A stretch of DNA of 64,000 nt from Camellia lanceoleosa (lineage: Eukaryota; Streptophyta; Magnoliopsida; Ericales; Theaceae): positions 117,777,429 to 117,841,428 of the forward strand of contig CM045770.1 in the NCBI GenBank assembly GCA_025200525.1, given 5' to 3'. Shown in pieces: positions 43,411 to 55,781 of the stretch (the first letter of the stretch is position 1; each line of letters opens with the position of its first letter). Under the pieces are notes generated by a model. It had not been told where the DNA came from. It was given only the letters and a program-made list of their open reading frames with translations, and did not search any database. A program made the position numbers and the translations under genes.

Positions 43411-44477
43411 CAGGGGCGGAGGGAAGGAGGGCTTAGGGGGGGTCACGTGCCCCCCTGAGTTTTGGAGTTTTTTTTTTTTTAAGTAGAAAGAAAATATTTT
43501 ATACAAAAAAATTATAAAAATATTATTTATAGTGAAATGTCAATGATATTTTTAAAATTATAAAAATAATAATGATTGTTTTGATTAAAAATAAAGAAAC
43601 TACGATATTATTATCTATGAGAATTTCAATATAATGGTGATCTCTATCATATTGATATGCAAATATAATTAATTTTAATAAAAATATAAAATTTATTGAA
43701 TTGTTAGTTACATTTAATATGCAGGGTTCACCCTCTATGTGTTTCTTTATTATTGATTGGAAATATCACATGTCAATGATTACGTTGTATGACTATTATA
43801 TTGAATTTTTACGCATATTTTGTATAAAAAAATTACTTTATCATTATATAATTTATTTTAAAACTTTATATCCATGACTTTTTTTAATGTTGTCCATGAT
43901 ACAGTAATTACAAATAACATATTCACTTTATTTGGTTTGAGTTTTCTAAAAATACTTTTCAAAAAATTCTACGTTTTTGTTTTTCGTATTTTTTTGTTTT
44001 ATTGAATTTTTTTAATATTTTAAGCAAATTTTTTTAATTTTTAGACACACCTAATATAAATATACTTAAAAAGTATAATTTTTGAAAAAATCTTTAAAAA
44101 ACTCACTAAATATCAAAAATAAAAAAAATACAAAAATCAATACATTTTTTGTATTTTTATGTATTTATTAATTTTTAAAAATATTTTTTCACAAATATTT
44201 TATTTTTTTTAAATACATCATGTACCTAAAAAAGTAAAAAAAAAAAATGCTTACAATTTTAAAAATATTCACTAAAAACAAAAAAAAATAAAATAAAAAT
44301 TAAAAATTAAAAAACTTAATTAAAAAAACTTAAACCAAATACGTTGATTTTTTTATTCATTTATTTTATATTTCTTGAAGTCAATCGTAAAAATTTATAT
44401 AAAATATTTTTGAAAATATTTTTAATGTTGTAATTAAGAAGTGCCTCCTCTGACTTCTTTTCTTGACTCCACCACTG
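43411..44477. mobile_element. Non-autonomous hAT element
   Basis: Perfect 8-bp target duplication CCGCCACC (43403-43410, 44478-44485). Inverted ends CAGGGGCGGAGGGAAG and CAGTGGTGGAGTCAAG (complement of the right end) match at 12 of 16. 1067 bp, extremely A/T-rich inside, without transposase. Confidence 0.9.
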
Positions 44478-44485
44478 CCGCCACC

Positions 44486-44981
44486 GGTTGTATCAAGAAA
44501 CAAGAACAAGAGAACAATTCAGACAAAATCTAAAGGGAATTCTTCTCAAAATGAGAACAAGATGCAATGGATTTGACGCACATTCACATATTTCGTTAAC
44601 TACCCACATCCAGATCTAATAACAAATTAGTGTTTTGAGAAGATAGTTATAAGTTAATTTTTGACTTTTAATTAAATTTTTTGATTTTTTTAGAAAGTAA
44701 TTTGAAAAGTTAGTAAAAAATTGCTTTTGACCTTTTTAGTTAATATTTATTTATTTATTATGTCACATCACAATCAAATAATCAAAATATCTTCACTAAA
44801 TTTAGGAAATTACATTTTTACCTATGTATAACCCTAACTAATATAAAAGATATAATTGTAATTTCATAATTTGCTTTTTTGAAATTCCCAAATCACTTCT
44901 TCCTAAAAAAAAGGCCAAGCTAGCTTTTTTGTCCTCAGCAAACACAGCTTTTAACATGGGTTCCCAAAAGAGCACAAAATT

Positions 44982-45020
<39 letters not shown>

Positions 45021-45752
45021 TCTAACGGAAGATCTAATCTAACTTACCATTGGAAGAAGCTTTGGCACTTCTCTTTTTTTCAAATGCATTTTTCTTGCTC
45101 TCGGCGCCCGAATCGTGAGTGGGGTTGGGGTGACTTTTATTTTTTACATTGAATCAATTCAATTTTTAAGAGTTCAGTTAATTGGGTTTCAAAGACGGAT
45201 GAATTGATTTTGTATCTAAAATGTGTCCGGTTTCACTTTTAGAATTTGTTTTCGAAGAAAAAAATAATTACAAAGTTAAAAATTAATTTAGTGAAAAAAA
45301 TTATATACATTTACCACTTTTATATAAACTGAGATAAACCATTTGACTTATAAAATTAATATAGTGATGAAAACTGATATGAATAATTAAAGGGCAATAC
45401 TCCCTGGTGGATATGTTAGAGTAGCCTATCTATATATCTATTTTTCTGAATTAAAAAAAAAAGAATAATTAAAAATATTATAAAATGTGGTCCCCATTAG
45501 TGAACCCTCTCAGAAAATAATTGTAACTCAATCTATAGATTTTTGTTGTATTTGAAAAAAATTAAACAGAAATGTTTTGTAGCACTAAAAAACTGGGCAC
45601 TAATGTTCCTAATTTCTAAAACTGGTAACTTTATTTTTTTATTTTTTTTTTTTTTTTGCCTTATTGGAAAATTAGTGCCATTAGTGCCCCCAATTTCGGG
45701 GCACTAATCACAGTTGAAAATTAAAATAGTTAACACATTTGACAAATAAAAA
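44486..45752. other. Intergenic DNA with (GA)n
   Basis: A (GA)n tract of about 35 bp (44984-45018) follows AT-rich DNA. From about 45480 the sequence is homologous to 41480-41650. Around 45585-45715 there is a short segment with GGCACTAATG...CATTAGTGCC in inverted orientation, absent from the homologous site, possibly a small MITE. No gene. Confidence 0.45.
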
Positions 45753-46211
45753 CACTACAAAAAAAAGTGTTTTTTGCGACGGCAACCGGCCGTCGCAAAT
45801 GCCCCGGACGCCGTCGCTAATAGTTTTTGCGACGGTAATTTGGTTTTTTGCGACGGCAAGCGGGGGTCGCGACAGAGGGGGTAGCAAATGGTCTTTAGCG
45901 ACGGTAACGGCTGTCGCCATTGTTTTTTGCAACGGGAGGGTGCCTTTTTTGCGACGTCACTTTTCCTATCACCAATAATGGATAAAAATATCAGTTTTTG
46001 CGACGGTAGCAAATTCCCGTCGCTAAAGTGGGTTTTTTGAGACGGCAACATTACCGTCGCTAAAAGGGTTGTAGCTTATAACTATTGGCGACGGCAACCT
46101 GAACCGTCGCTAAAGGTTTGTTTTCCAAATACATTACATAGCTTTTGCGACGATATGGGTGCTGTCGCAAAAGCCTCGTACTGTTTTTTGCGACGGCTTG
46201 TCATGCCGTCT

Positions 46212-46724
46212 CATAAAAAAAAAAAAAAAAAACCCTATTGGGAAATTATTAAAAAAATTAAAATAACCTATATTAAATAAAAAATAACTATAAAAAAATT
46301 CAAAAATTACATAATAATATAAATACATACATAAACAAAAGTTGACAAATAATGAAAATTCATATTGTTGTTCCATTCATAACAATACATAAATAAAAAT
46401 TCATAACAATAAAAATTATGCCAGTACATAACGTCGCATAATACATACACAATGTTGTTCACAAATTTAAATAACATAAATCAAAACCAAAAGTTTTCGT
46501 CTTGATTCGTTCGTGGGTTACAAAAACAAAAGTTTGTCACAATCTTTATACGCCCGCATTCTACAAGAAGCAAACTGCTACTCAGGAAATATCTGAAAAA
46601 AACAAGATAAAAATAATTAAAAACCATATAATGGTGTTAATATTTTAATTACAGAAAAATATAAAAAAAAAATTGACTACTATATAATTAGAAAGATAGT
46701 TTAGTAAATAATTTTGACTGGACC
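46212..46724. other. AT-rich spacer inside the CACTA element
   Basis: An A-run (46216-46232), AT-rich DNA and the entry to the 178-bp array; no coding signal. Confidence 0.5.
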
Positions 46725-48622
46725 GAAATCCGACTCTAACTCCCAAACCGGGAACCCGATTCGAGCCCCGTCTTCTCCCACAAGTCTCTCATGCCTACGA
46801 GGTCGTGTGTGCCAAGTTTCGTGCCTAAACGACGCCGTTTGGTGATTTTGGGGCGTTAACGCCTCGGATTCAAGTTTCTTAAGGAAGTAGTTTGCCTAAA
46901 GTGAAATCCGACTCTAACTCCCAAACCGGGAACCCGATTCGAGCCTCGTCTTCTCCCACAAGTCTCTCGTGCCTAGGAGGTCGTGTGTGCCAAGTTTCGT
47001 CCTAAACCGACGCGGTTTGGTGATTTTGGGGCATTAACGCCTCGAATTCAAGTTTCTTAAGGAAGTAGTTTGCCTAAAGTGAAATCCGGCTCTAACTCCT
47101 AAACCGGGAACCCGATTCGAGCCCCGTCTTCTCCCACAAGTCTCTCGTGCCTAGGAGGTCGTGTGTGCCAAGTTTCGTCCTAAACCGACACGGTTTGGTG
47201 ATTTTGGGGCGTTAACGCCTCAAATTCAAGTTTCTTAAGGAAGTAGTTTGCCTAAAGTGAAATCCGGTTCTAACTCCCAAACCGGGAACCCGATTCGAGC
47301 CCCGTCTTCTCCCACAAGTCTCTCGTGCCTAGGAGGTCGTGTGTGCCAAGTTTCGTCCTAAACCAACGCGGTTTGGTGATTTTGGGGCGTTAACGCCTCG
47401 AATTCAAGTTTCTTAAGGAAGTAGTTTGCCTAAAGTGAAATCCGGCTCTAACTCCCAAACCTGGAACCCGATTCGAGCCCCGTCTTCTCCCACAAGTCTC
47501 TCGTGCCTAGGAGGTCGTGTGTGCCAAGTTTCGTGCCTAAACGACGCCGTTTGGTGATTTTGGGGCGTTAACACCTCGGATTCGAGTTTCTTAAGGAAGT
47601 AGTTTGCCTAAAGTGAAATCCGGCTCTAACTCCCAGACCGGGAACCCGATTCGAGCCCCGTCTTCTCCCACAAGTCTCTCGTGCCTAGGAGGTCGTGTGT
47701 GCCAAGTTTCGTCCTAAACCGACGCGGTTTGGTGATTTTGGGGCGTTAACGCCTCGAATTCAAGTTTCTTAAGGAAGTAGTTTGCCTAAAGTGAAATCCG
47801 GCTCTAACTCCCAAATCGGGAACCCGATTCGAGCCCCATCTTCTCCCACAAGTCTCTCGTGCCTAGGAGGTCGTGTGTACCAAGTTTCGTGCCTAAACGA
47901 CGCCGTTTGGTAATTTTGGGGCGTTAACGCCTCGGATTCAAGTTTCTTAAGGAAGTAGTTTGCCTAAAGTGAAATCCGGCTCTAACTCCTAAACCGGGAA
48001 CCCGATTCGAGCCCCGTCTTCTCCCACAAGTCTCTCGTGCCTAGGAGGTCGTGTGTGCCAGGTTTCGTCCTAAACCGACGCGGTTTGGTGATTTTGGGGT
48101 GTTAACGCCTCGAATTCAAGTTTCTTAAGGAAGTAGTTTGCCTAAAGTGAAATCCGGCTCTAACTCCCAAACCGGCAACCCGATTCAAGCCCCGTCTTCT
48201 CCCACAAGTCTCTCGTGCCTAGGAGGTCGTGTGTGCCAAGTTTTGTGCCTAAACGACGCCGTTTGGTGATTTTGGGGCGTTAACGCCTCGGATTCAAGTT
48301 TCTTAAGGAAGTAGTTTGCCTAAAGTGAAATCCGGCTCTAACTCCTAAACCGGGAACCCGATTCGAGCCCCATCTTCTCCCACAAGTCTCTCGTGCCTAG
48401 GAGGTCGTATGTGCCAAATTTTGTGCCTAAACGACGCCGTTTGGTGATTTTGGGGCGTTAACGCCTCGGATTCAAGTTTCTTAAGGAACTAGCTTGCCTA
48501 AAGTGAAATCCGGCTCTAACTCCCAGACCGGGAACCCGATTCGAGCCCCGTCTTCTCCCACAAGTCTCTCATGCCTAGGCGGTCGTGTGTGCCAAGTTTC
48601 GTGCTAAATCTAGCTCTAACTA
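46725..48622. repeat. 178-bp tandem array, about 10.6 units, inside the CACTA element
   Basis: Unit starts GAAATCCG at 46725, 46903, 47081, 47259, 47437, 47615, 47793, 47971, 48149, 48327 and 48505: a constant 178-bp period. Each unit has a 12-bp palindrome GGCGTTAACGCC (with point changes in some) and a hairpin sequence in two forms, AAACGACGCCGTTT or AAACCGACGCGGTTT. The last unit is cut at about 48622. It is non-coding, GC-richer than its surroundings, and lies 3' of the tnpA-type gene. Confidence 0.95.
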
Positions 48623-48711
48623 GTCCCGTCTTCTCCCACAAGTCTCTTAACTTAGAATGTAAAGAATGCAAAGATACATTTTAGCTTAGAATGCAAAGAT
48701 ACATTTTATAC

Positions 48712-50715
48712 CTGATCTTCTGGTGGTGGTGTATATGGATTCTCGTCTTCTGCAGATTCCCTAAATGCCCGGTGGCCACTCGATGCATCAGGAACCTATG
48801 TTAGTCAATGCATAATATGTTAATCATATTCGAATTTTATACATAATCTTGAGTGAAAATTGAACTATCAAACAATTTAATTTATATGGAACCTGTCTGT
48901 TGGGATCCACACTCACCCCCTGTGACACAAGGGCCATCATCTCAGCTCTCATCTGCTGCAAATGTGTAGAGAACTCTGCTCGCAGCTCCTCCCTCAACTC
49001 ATCCCTTAGCTCTGCACAAACCTGCTGCGTGATCTGATCAATAGTCGATGGCTGGGGTGTTAACTGTGATGGCCCAACACCATCTCCATACGCCGCTCTC
49101 CGAGGCACAATTCTCCCATATGTGCGACAATATCCATGTCCGTCATGACCCATCAACTCATGGAAAATGGCATTCCTGGCCTCCAAAGTCCGACCAGCCT
49201 CAGGTAGCATAGACAGTTGACGATTAAACTCATCCTGTATTGAATAAGACATACAAGTATATACCAAATTAAGATGGTTGACACACAAAAAATAAACTTT
49301 AAATACAATCAAAGGTGTTTGAAAACTACCAAGGTCTGGATAACCTCTGGGTCATCTACTCTACGTGTCATAAGCCAAACATTCATCTTATCGAGACTCC
49401 CTCTTCGGGTCATCTACATTTTGGGGTAAATATGAAAATTAGAATCCAAATAATTTGCAAATATACAATGTTTATTTATATACAAAAATAAAACAATAAA
49501 ATGTAAACCTCATGCCGATCTCGAGAGAAATGTCATACTGTGGTATGAGCTATGCCGTGAGCTCGCCGATTTTAGCGTTCCTACTTGCAATTTTCTATAA
49601 CAGGTTCAACAAATGTAAGTATGTAAATATGATTTGTATGTTTACATATCATAAATATAACGTAATTGTATACCTCAGCATCGGAAGTACGCCAATACTC
49701 CACAAGTTGTTCCCACTGGCTTGGCACAATGTTCATAGGAACATCATCCTTCAGATTAGGATCAGAGCTTCTAGGCTTGAAATACTTAGCCTTAAGCTTG
49801 TTCTTGTGATCCTTCCATATGCTGTTGCAGTTTTTCATGCAGATTGGCTTGTACTCCTCTGGACATATATTCAAATTGTCCTATAAAACACAATTTCAAA
49901 GTTTAAGGCTAAGTATAACACAAATTTGGAATTCGAATTTGTGGACAAAATATACTTTTACCTTCACATCCTTCCAGATAGCATCAACAATATCATCGGG
50001 CACATTGTTCCAAATAAGAAAAGTAAGAGGAACAATGTTACCATTCCTCAATAATGCCAAGTTGAGTAGTTAACTTTGCCACGTTATCCCTTATTAGGCG
50101 AATTTTCATCAAATTGTATGTCCAAATTTTTACCAAGACTCTTTAATACCTTGGCACATCCTCTACCACGTCTAGTCGAGGTTGATGAAGAACTAACATG
50201 ACCTGTGATATACAAAAAAAATTAACAATACACAAAGGTAATAAACAAATTCAAAATTAAAAAATGTGGATACAAATCATATGAAATAAACCCGAGAGGT
50301 GAAACGTGAAGAAGTCGAAGGGTCTGCAAAATACAATGAGAATAAACAAGTTATATATAATGAGCATAAATAAATGTATGTGTAAATAATTTTCATACAA
50401 ATCAAAGCAAATTTATATACCTGCAGATGGCTCATAAGCTGATGATGATAGCTGCTGTGGTGCCACTGATGGTGGACGCACCGATGGTAGGCGTGGAGGC
50501 TGAGTACATGGTAGCTGCTCAAATGGTGGTGGTACTAATGGTAGGTGTGGTCGATACGGTGGTACTAATGGCCCCTCAGATGGTGGTGGCACTAATGGCC
50601 CCTCCGATGGTGGCCAATGTGATGCCTCATCTGATGGTGGTGCTACTGATGTCCTGTTATGTAGCACATCAGACATAATGCGCCGGGGATGATCAGGCTT
50701 CCTCTTCCTTCCCAT
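48712..50715 (-). pseudogene. tnpA-type gene of the CACTA element (Transposase_24, Ptta/En/Spm family)
   Basis: Multi-exon gene. The first exon (50715-50421) starts MGRKRKPDHPRRIMSDV and is proline-rich (PPSEGPLVPP repeats), ending at a GT donor. Later pieces: RGRGCAKVLKSLGKNL (about 50160), LTFLIWNNVPDDIVDAIWKD (about 50000, after a frameshift), then MNICPEEYKPICMKNCNSIW and PSQWEQLVEYWRTSDAE (49874-49660), the Ptta/En/Spm signature region. Next come MTRRGSLDKMNVWLMTRRVD (about 49412-49330), EARNAIFHELMGHDGHGYC with a coiled-coil-like RDELREELRAEFSTHLQQMR (49230-48890), and VPDASSGHRAFRESAEDENP (48796-48712). Proteins of this type bind the sub-terminal repeats. Frameshifts near 50050 and 49560 suggest it is not functional. 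Confidence 0.75.
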
Positions 50716-51066
50716 AATAATCTACAAGCAATATAACATTAATTGACATTAGAAACATAGACAATGGTTTGTCATCAACTATAATATGACATTAATTGAA
50801 CTAATACAATTACAAAGACAAAGTAAATTAAGAAATTGATGATTAACTACAACCTTGGCCTTAATTGAATTACTAATGTTGATTAAATATCACCTATTTG
50901 AACATCAACTGTATCCCTTCTACTTCCTCACCCAACCAACTTCTTCATCACGAAGCATTATATTTTCTTCCAATTGTTGGCTCATGTATGGGTCGATTTG
51001 TGGATCAGTCGAACTCATATCAAATAAACCTCTTTGAGACATCTTCACCACGACTTGCCAGTCTGG

Positions 51067-51309
51067 TTATAACGGGTCTGCAACATACCAAACTTGCTCT
51101 GCTTGGGACGCCAAGATGAAAGGTTCATTGGTAATTCGATCATCTCGGTACAACAAATGATTGAAGTTCACCAACGTGAAATTGAAGACATCTTCTTTCT
51201 TTCCGTGAATGTTGTCAATCCAATCACACTTAAACAACACATGTTTCTTCTCATTGGAATATCGAATCTCAACAATATTTGTCAATTGTCCATAATAGTA
51301 CAGACCCCA
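51067..51309 (-). CDS. DUF4216-type C-terminal exon of the transposase
   Basis: Reads TNIVEIRYSNEKKHVLFKCD, then FTLVNFNHLLYRD and NEPFILASQAEQVWYVADP. This is the DUF4216 signature found at the C-terminus of CACTA transposases. The stretch 51513-51331 upstream (FYWQMVLITRKEVQRYILNG) belongs to the same region in another frame or exon. Confidence 0.75.
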   Translation of the reverse strand, partial: WGLYYYGQLTNIVEIRYSNEKKHVLFKCDWIDNIHGKKEDVFNFTLVNFNHLLYRDDRITNEPFILASQAEQVWYVADPL

Positions 51310-51783
51310 CGAGGATTCTTGTCTTTTCGACTAGCATAACTTACGGTATCCGCCTTCAAAGCTACACCACAATTTTGTGGCTCGACGATCATCCATGGCC
51401 TTTACTCGACAATCAAACCCATTCAAGATATACCGTTGAACCTCCTTGCGAGTTATGAGGACCATTTGCCAATAGAATAATCTCTTGAAAATATGACATC
51501 GAGTCCTTCGCAAAGTTTGGACCTATTTAACATGAAAATGTAAAATTTAAAATGTATATCGACTTAAGTAACTAGAATCTATAGAGTTAAATACATACAT
51601 GTTCCTTGAACCAAATGTGAAAAGTTTCAAAATGTTCACGCCGAAGTTGGTGATCGTCGACACGAGGCATTTTGAGCTTAAGTACTTCAAGGTGTTTGCT
51701 GTGTAGATTGAAATTTTAGCAATACAAAAAATTTAGTTGAAAATTCAATACAACATAATAAAATATTGAGTGAGTGACTTAAC

Positions 51784-53058
51784 CTACTTTATGAATGGTT
51801 GAACCGTGCTTGTATTGCATAAGATGTACCGATGAGCTTGTACCCAAGAAGTATTATCAAGATAAAAGCTTGTGTTCTCACCAGTAGCATGACCCAAATT
51901 ATCAGCACCACTATAGTTCCTCACGGGTCGACTAGATTTGGTTTCCACATCACTGAGATATTGTGCACAAAAATTCATGCATTCTTCCATAAGATATCCT
52001 TTAGCAATTGATCCTTCAGGACGAGCTCTATTACGCACGTATTGCTTCAAAGTAAGAAGATACCTCTCAATTGGATACATCCATCGAAACTGAATCGCTC
52101 CACCCAATAAGGCTTCATCAGCTAGATGTATAGGCAAGTGCTCCATTATATCAAAAAAACTCGGAGGAAATATTTTCTCTAGATGACAAAGTGTTATAGC
52201 GATACGATCTTGAATATATTGCAAATCCGTCGCACGATTCACTTTCGAACACAATTGTCTAAAGAAATTGCTCAATTCAATCAAGGGTTCAATTACATTC
52301 TTCAGTAACGATCTTCGAATAGCCAATGGAATAAGTTGTTGCATCAGAATATGACTATCGTGGCTCTTAAGACCCCCAATGCTTCTATTATGTAAGCGCA
52401 CACGACGTGATATATTGGATGAATACCCGTCAGGAACTCTTACTTCCTTCAACACTTTCAAGAACAAATCTTTCTCATCCTTGGTCATCGTGAATTGTGC
52501 TGGTGGTAAATAGGCTTTATTCGACCCTCTTAACTGTAAATGTAAGGGTTTTCTAATATTCATATCTTGTAAATCACGCCGAGCATTAACACCATCCTTC
52601 GATTTTCCTGCAACCCCTAATATTGTCCACAACACATTGTCACAAACATTCTTCTCTATATGCATCACATCGAGGTTGTGTCTTATTAGATTGTGCTCCC
52701 AATATGGCAATTCATAAAAGATACTCTTTTTCTTCCAACTATGGGTGCGATGTCCAGCTTTCACCTTCTCTACCTGTCTCCTATGCCTCTCCTTAAGGTC
52801 ATCCCTCTTGTATTGGATTAAAATACCCTTAGATTCTAATTGTAGCAACATCTCAGTTCCAGACAACAATTTTGGTTTGAGTCTAACTTCCCGACTACCA
52901 TCAAATGATACTTTATCCTTCCGGAATTTATGGCCAGTAGGTAAAAATCTGCGATGACCCAAGTATGATTGTTTCCTACTATGCTTCAACCAACACGATG
53001 TAGTTTGCTTATTGCAACAAGGACATGCATATTCGCCTTTAGTGCTCCATCCTGACAA
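51784..53058 (-). CDS. Largest open part of the transposase (TNP2/Transposase_21 plus DUF4218)
   Basis: 424 codons. Starts in SGWSTKGEYACPCCNKQTTS (the conserved zinc-binding cysteines), continues with SYLGHRRFLPTGHKFRKDK and LPYWEHNLIRHNLDVMHIEK (conserved core with DVMHIEKNV), then QQLIPLAIRRSLLKNVIEPL and the DUF4218 region HLPIHLADEALLGGAIQFRW. The upstream ATG is only where this frame opens after a one-base deletion; the true protein started at 54356. Compared with family members this is the C-terminal two thirds of the catalytic protein. Confidence 0.85.
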   Translation of the reverse strand: MSGWSTKGEYACPCCNKQTTSCWLKHSRKQSYLGHRRFLPTGHKFRKDKVSFDGSREVRLKPKLLSGTEMLLQLESKGILIQYKRDDLKERHRRQVEKVKAGHRTHSWKKKSIFYELPYWEHNLIRHNLDVMHIEKNVCDNVLWTILGVAGKSKDGVNARRDLQDMNIRKPLHLQLRGSNKAYLPPAQFTMTKDEKDLFLKVLKEVRVPDGYSSNISRRVRLHNRSIGGLKSHDSHILMQQLIPLAIRRSLLKNVIEPLIELSNFFRQLCSKVNRATDLQYIQDRIAITLCHLEKIFPPSFFDIMEHLPIHLADEALLGGAIQFRWMYPIERYLLTLKQYVRNRARPEGSIAKGYLMEECMNFCAQYLSDVETKSSRPVRNYSGADNLGHATGENTSFYLDNTSWVQAHRYILCNTSTVQPFIK

Positions 53059-54002
53059 GTTTGCATATGCAGGAAATCACTAATTGTCCACAAGAAAGTC
53101 GCATGCATTTGAAACATTTGATTTGTTGATGCATCAAATGTTGACACACCCTCATTCCATAGTTCTTTCAACTCCTCAATCAGCGGTTGCATATACACAT
53201 CAATCTTGTCACCAGTCCTTTCGGCCGTCAATAAGCACGGATAAAATTAGAAATAGTTGCTTCATGCACATCCATGGCGGCAAGTTGTATGGAATGAGCA
53301 CAACAGCCAAGTGCTATGAACTATGTTCATCGTCTGAATGGGTTAAAACCATCGATGCTAAGCCAAGCCTTACACTTGGCAATCATTACTAAAGTCAATA
53401 TTCCGACGGTCAAAATCTTTCCATGCAAGGAGTCGCAGGATGCTGAAGACACCATTATCGATTCGTTCTCTGCATGCCATCTCATTAACTTGGCCGTCTT
53501 GGATGACATAAACAACCTCTGCAACCTTGACTTTAAAGGAAAATACCTCATCGTTTTTGCACTATTTGTTTGCCACTGTGTTAGGAACATTTGAACCACC
53601 ATCACCATTTGATTTCCATCTAGAAGCTGCATATGACACATTTATCAAGATTGGCGTCCTCGTTTCGAAACAACATGCAACTGTTGGGACATGCATCCCA
53701 CGTCTCATACGTGAAGCCCAAATCTGTTGTGACCTTTTGAGCTTTATAATATGAGTCCGGGAGTTTCACACCCAATGGGAACGCCTCATTCAATAACTCA
53801 AGCAACATGTCAACAAACTTGTCTGTCTAATCGATTAAGCACCTTCAAATGTAGAAGTCGCACAATGAATGACAAAGATGTGAACTTGACGGCCGAATAC
53901 AATTCACTTTGTGCATCTTGAAGAAGTTTGAAATACTTTGCGCTCTACATTTGGACCGAAATGGGTTCGGATGCATGGGGATCAGCCTGTGGTTCATCAC
54001 CC

Positions 54003-54356
54003 TCAAAGACTTGTACCGGCATGTAGATTTCCCATAGCCCCTTGTATCATTCCAATCATATCATCCCCAATGTCTGAATTAGCTAATGTTTCATTCTCTC
54101 TATTACCATGCAGAGATACGTAAGATTCCCCATGATTAATCCAATGTTTGTATTTTTTAAAAAAACCATTCAAAATCAGATGCTCCCGTATACCCTCTCG
54201 TACAAAATAGTATCGATTCTCACACTTCCTACACGGACAACTGATCATCGAACCTTCAACCCTATTGGTGTAAGCAAACACAAGGAATTCATCAATCCCA
54301 TTAATGTATTCGCTCGACATCCTATTTGGCAAATCAATCCAACTCTTATCCATCAT
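54003..54356 (-). CDS. Transposase-associated domain exon (tnpD N-terminus)
   Basis: Open from ATG at 54356: MMDKSWIDLPNRMSSEYING, then CPCRKCENRYYFVREGIREH and LNGFFKKYKHWINHGE. This is the cysteine/histidine-containing domain (Transpos_assoc) at the start of plant CACTA transposases. The second ATG (MDKSW) is the usual start. It ends in a frame break or intron before the PLGVKLPDSYY segment. Confidence 0.8.
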   Translation of the reverse strand: MMDKSWIDLPNRMSSEYINGIDEFLVFAYTNRVEGSMISCPCRKCENRYYFVREGIREHLILNGFFKKYKHWINHGESYVSLHGNRENETLANSDIGDDMIGMIQGAMGNLHAGTSL

Positions 54357-54359
54357 CTA

Positions 54360-54572
54360 TACACATCCACAAAAATATCTCATCAAAGTAACTCTAAATA
54401 TAATACCTTTAACTCAAACCTATTCGAAAAAATACTCAAAACTCATCTATTTAAGTTTGACTAAGAAATTCTTCGCCTATTGCCAACTGTCATGTTTTTA
54501 TTTGTTGCATGATGACATTTAAAATTCCTAGAAATTATATTCAATATATTTCTCAATTTCAAGTCTTCATTA

Positions 54573-54603
<31 letters not shown>

Positions 54604-55733
54604 CCAAAAAGGTTATACAAGTATGACTAATACTACAACGATCATATCTCCTTTTATCACATTTCATATATTATTTAATCAGTAATTCAATATTTATAAC
54701 AATAATAAACGCGACATGAATGTCATTATTATTCAAACAAAATGACAATGTTGGAATGAAAAAAATTTAAAAAGAATGGATCGGTATCCAACTAGTTTCG
54801 GATTCGAATTTGTAATTGGACGATCCAGCGGAATTAAATTACAGTGATATTCTAATTGGGTCATATTCAAGTTGCCATTTATCTGATACAAATCGACCAA
54901 TTATGACTATTTGAATAGTGAATACCCACAAATTTGAAGAAAAAAATGACAGAATTTTGAATAATTAAAAAGTTTTCTAATGAACTTATGTCTGACAATC
55001 AATGCATAGTCCCTGAGTTGATCATTACGGACCTCATTACAAAAAATATATTAATTAAAGCGGGGATATACCACGCATTTCTAAGAAATTTGTAACTCCT
55101 ATTTTTTAATTAACAACTTTTACTTAAAAAAATTATAACAAACAAGGCCGATGTTTCTTCTGATAGATTTTAGTTTTGAATATATATATATATATATATG
55201 ATACAATTGTGTGTTAGATTTTAGTTTTGAATATATATATATATATATATGATACAATTATGTGTTTGCTAGGAGTGAAATCGGATTCACATGTCCTTGA
55301 TCCTTTATAATGATCGCAATGAGTCAATTAAATCAAAACTAAAAATCATAATTAAAACTACTCGAAATGTAATTAAAAATCTCTTCAATTATAATTAAAA
55401 TAATAATTATAATTAATATTATAATAAATTATAATTAAATATAAAAATAATTATAACTGAAATATATAAAACACACTGTTTTTAAAATATTTTTGATGTG
55501 TATTGTAAAATTTCACAACAAGAATATGCACCAAACATAGAGTACAATGCGAGAAGATAGAAGCTATGACAAAGAATACTTCCCTCTTTTTCTTTTTTTA
55601 AATCGTAGGTTAATAATTAGATATTTGTTTAAATAAATTATTTTCTTGTTTGACCACCCATAAATAATGAATTTTCATTTCCACTGTCATTGACAAATCT
55701 AAAATCCAACCATGGTGTTACTGTGAGCAGAAG

Positions 55734-55781
<48 letters not shown>

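Larger units (their letters stand above)
51067..54356 (-). pseudogene. tnpD-type CACTA transposase gene, several frame breaks
   Basis: Order along the gene: transposase-associated N-domain (54356-54003); PLGVKLPDSYYKAQKVTTDL and TWDACPNSCMLFRNED (53808-53620); LKSRLQRLFMSSKTAKLMRW (about 53560); LSIDGFNPFR (about 53340); KIDVYMQPLIEELKELWNEG (about 53200). The large open segment at 53058-51784 follows, and a DUF4216-type segment ends at 51067. Breaks are visible near 53380 and 53300-53235, and a one-base loss before YANLSGW (53060). It encodes the DDE-type transposase that cuts CACTA ends; in this state a full-length product is unlikely. Confidence 0.85.

Noticed and set aside
46725..48622. 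178-bp array as a CRISPR array or coding repeat
   Set aside because: The whole 178-bp unit is conserved with no variable spacer, and frames contain stops.
50427..50678. Plus-strand methionine/valine-rich open frame
   Set aside because: It is the antisense reading of the proline-rich first exon of the tnpA-type gene.
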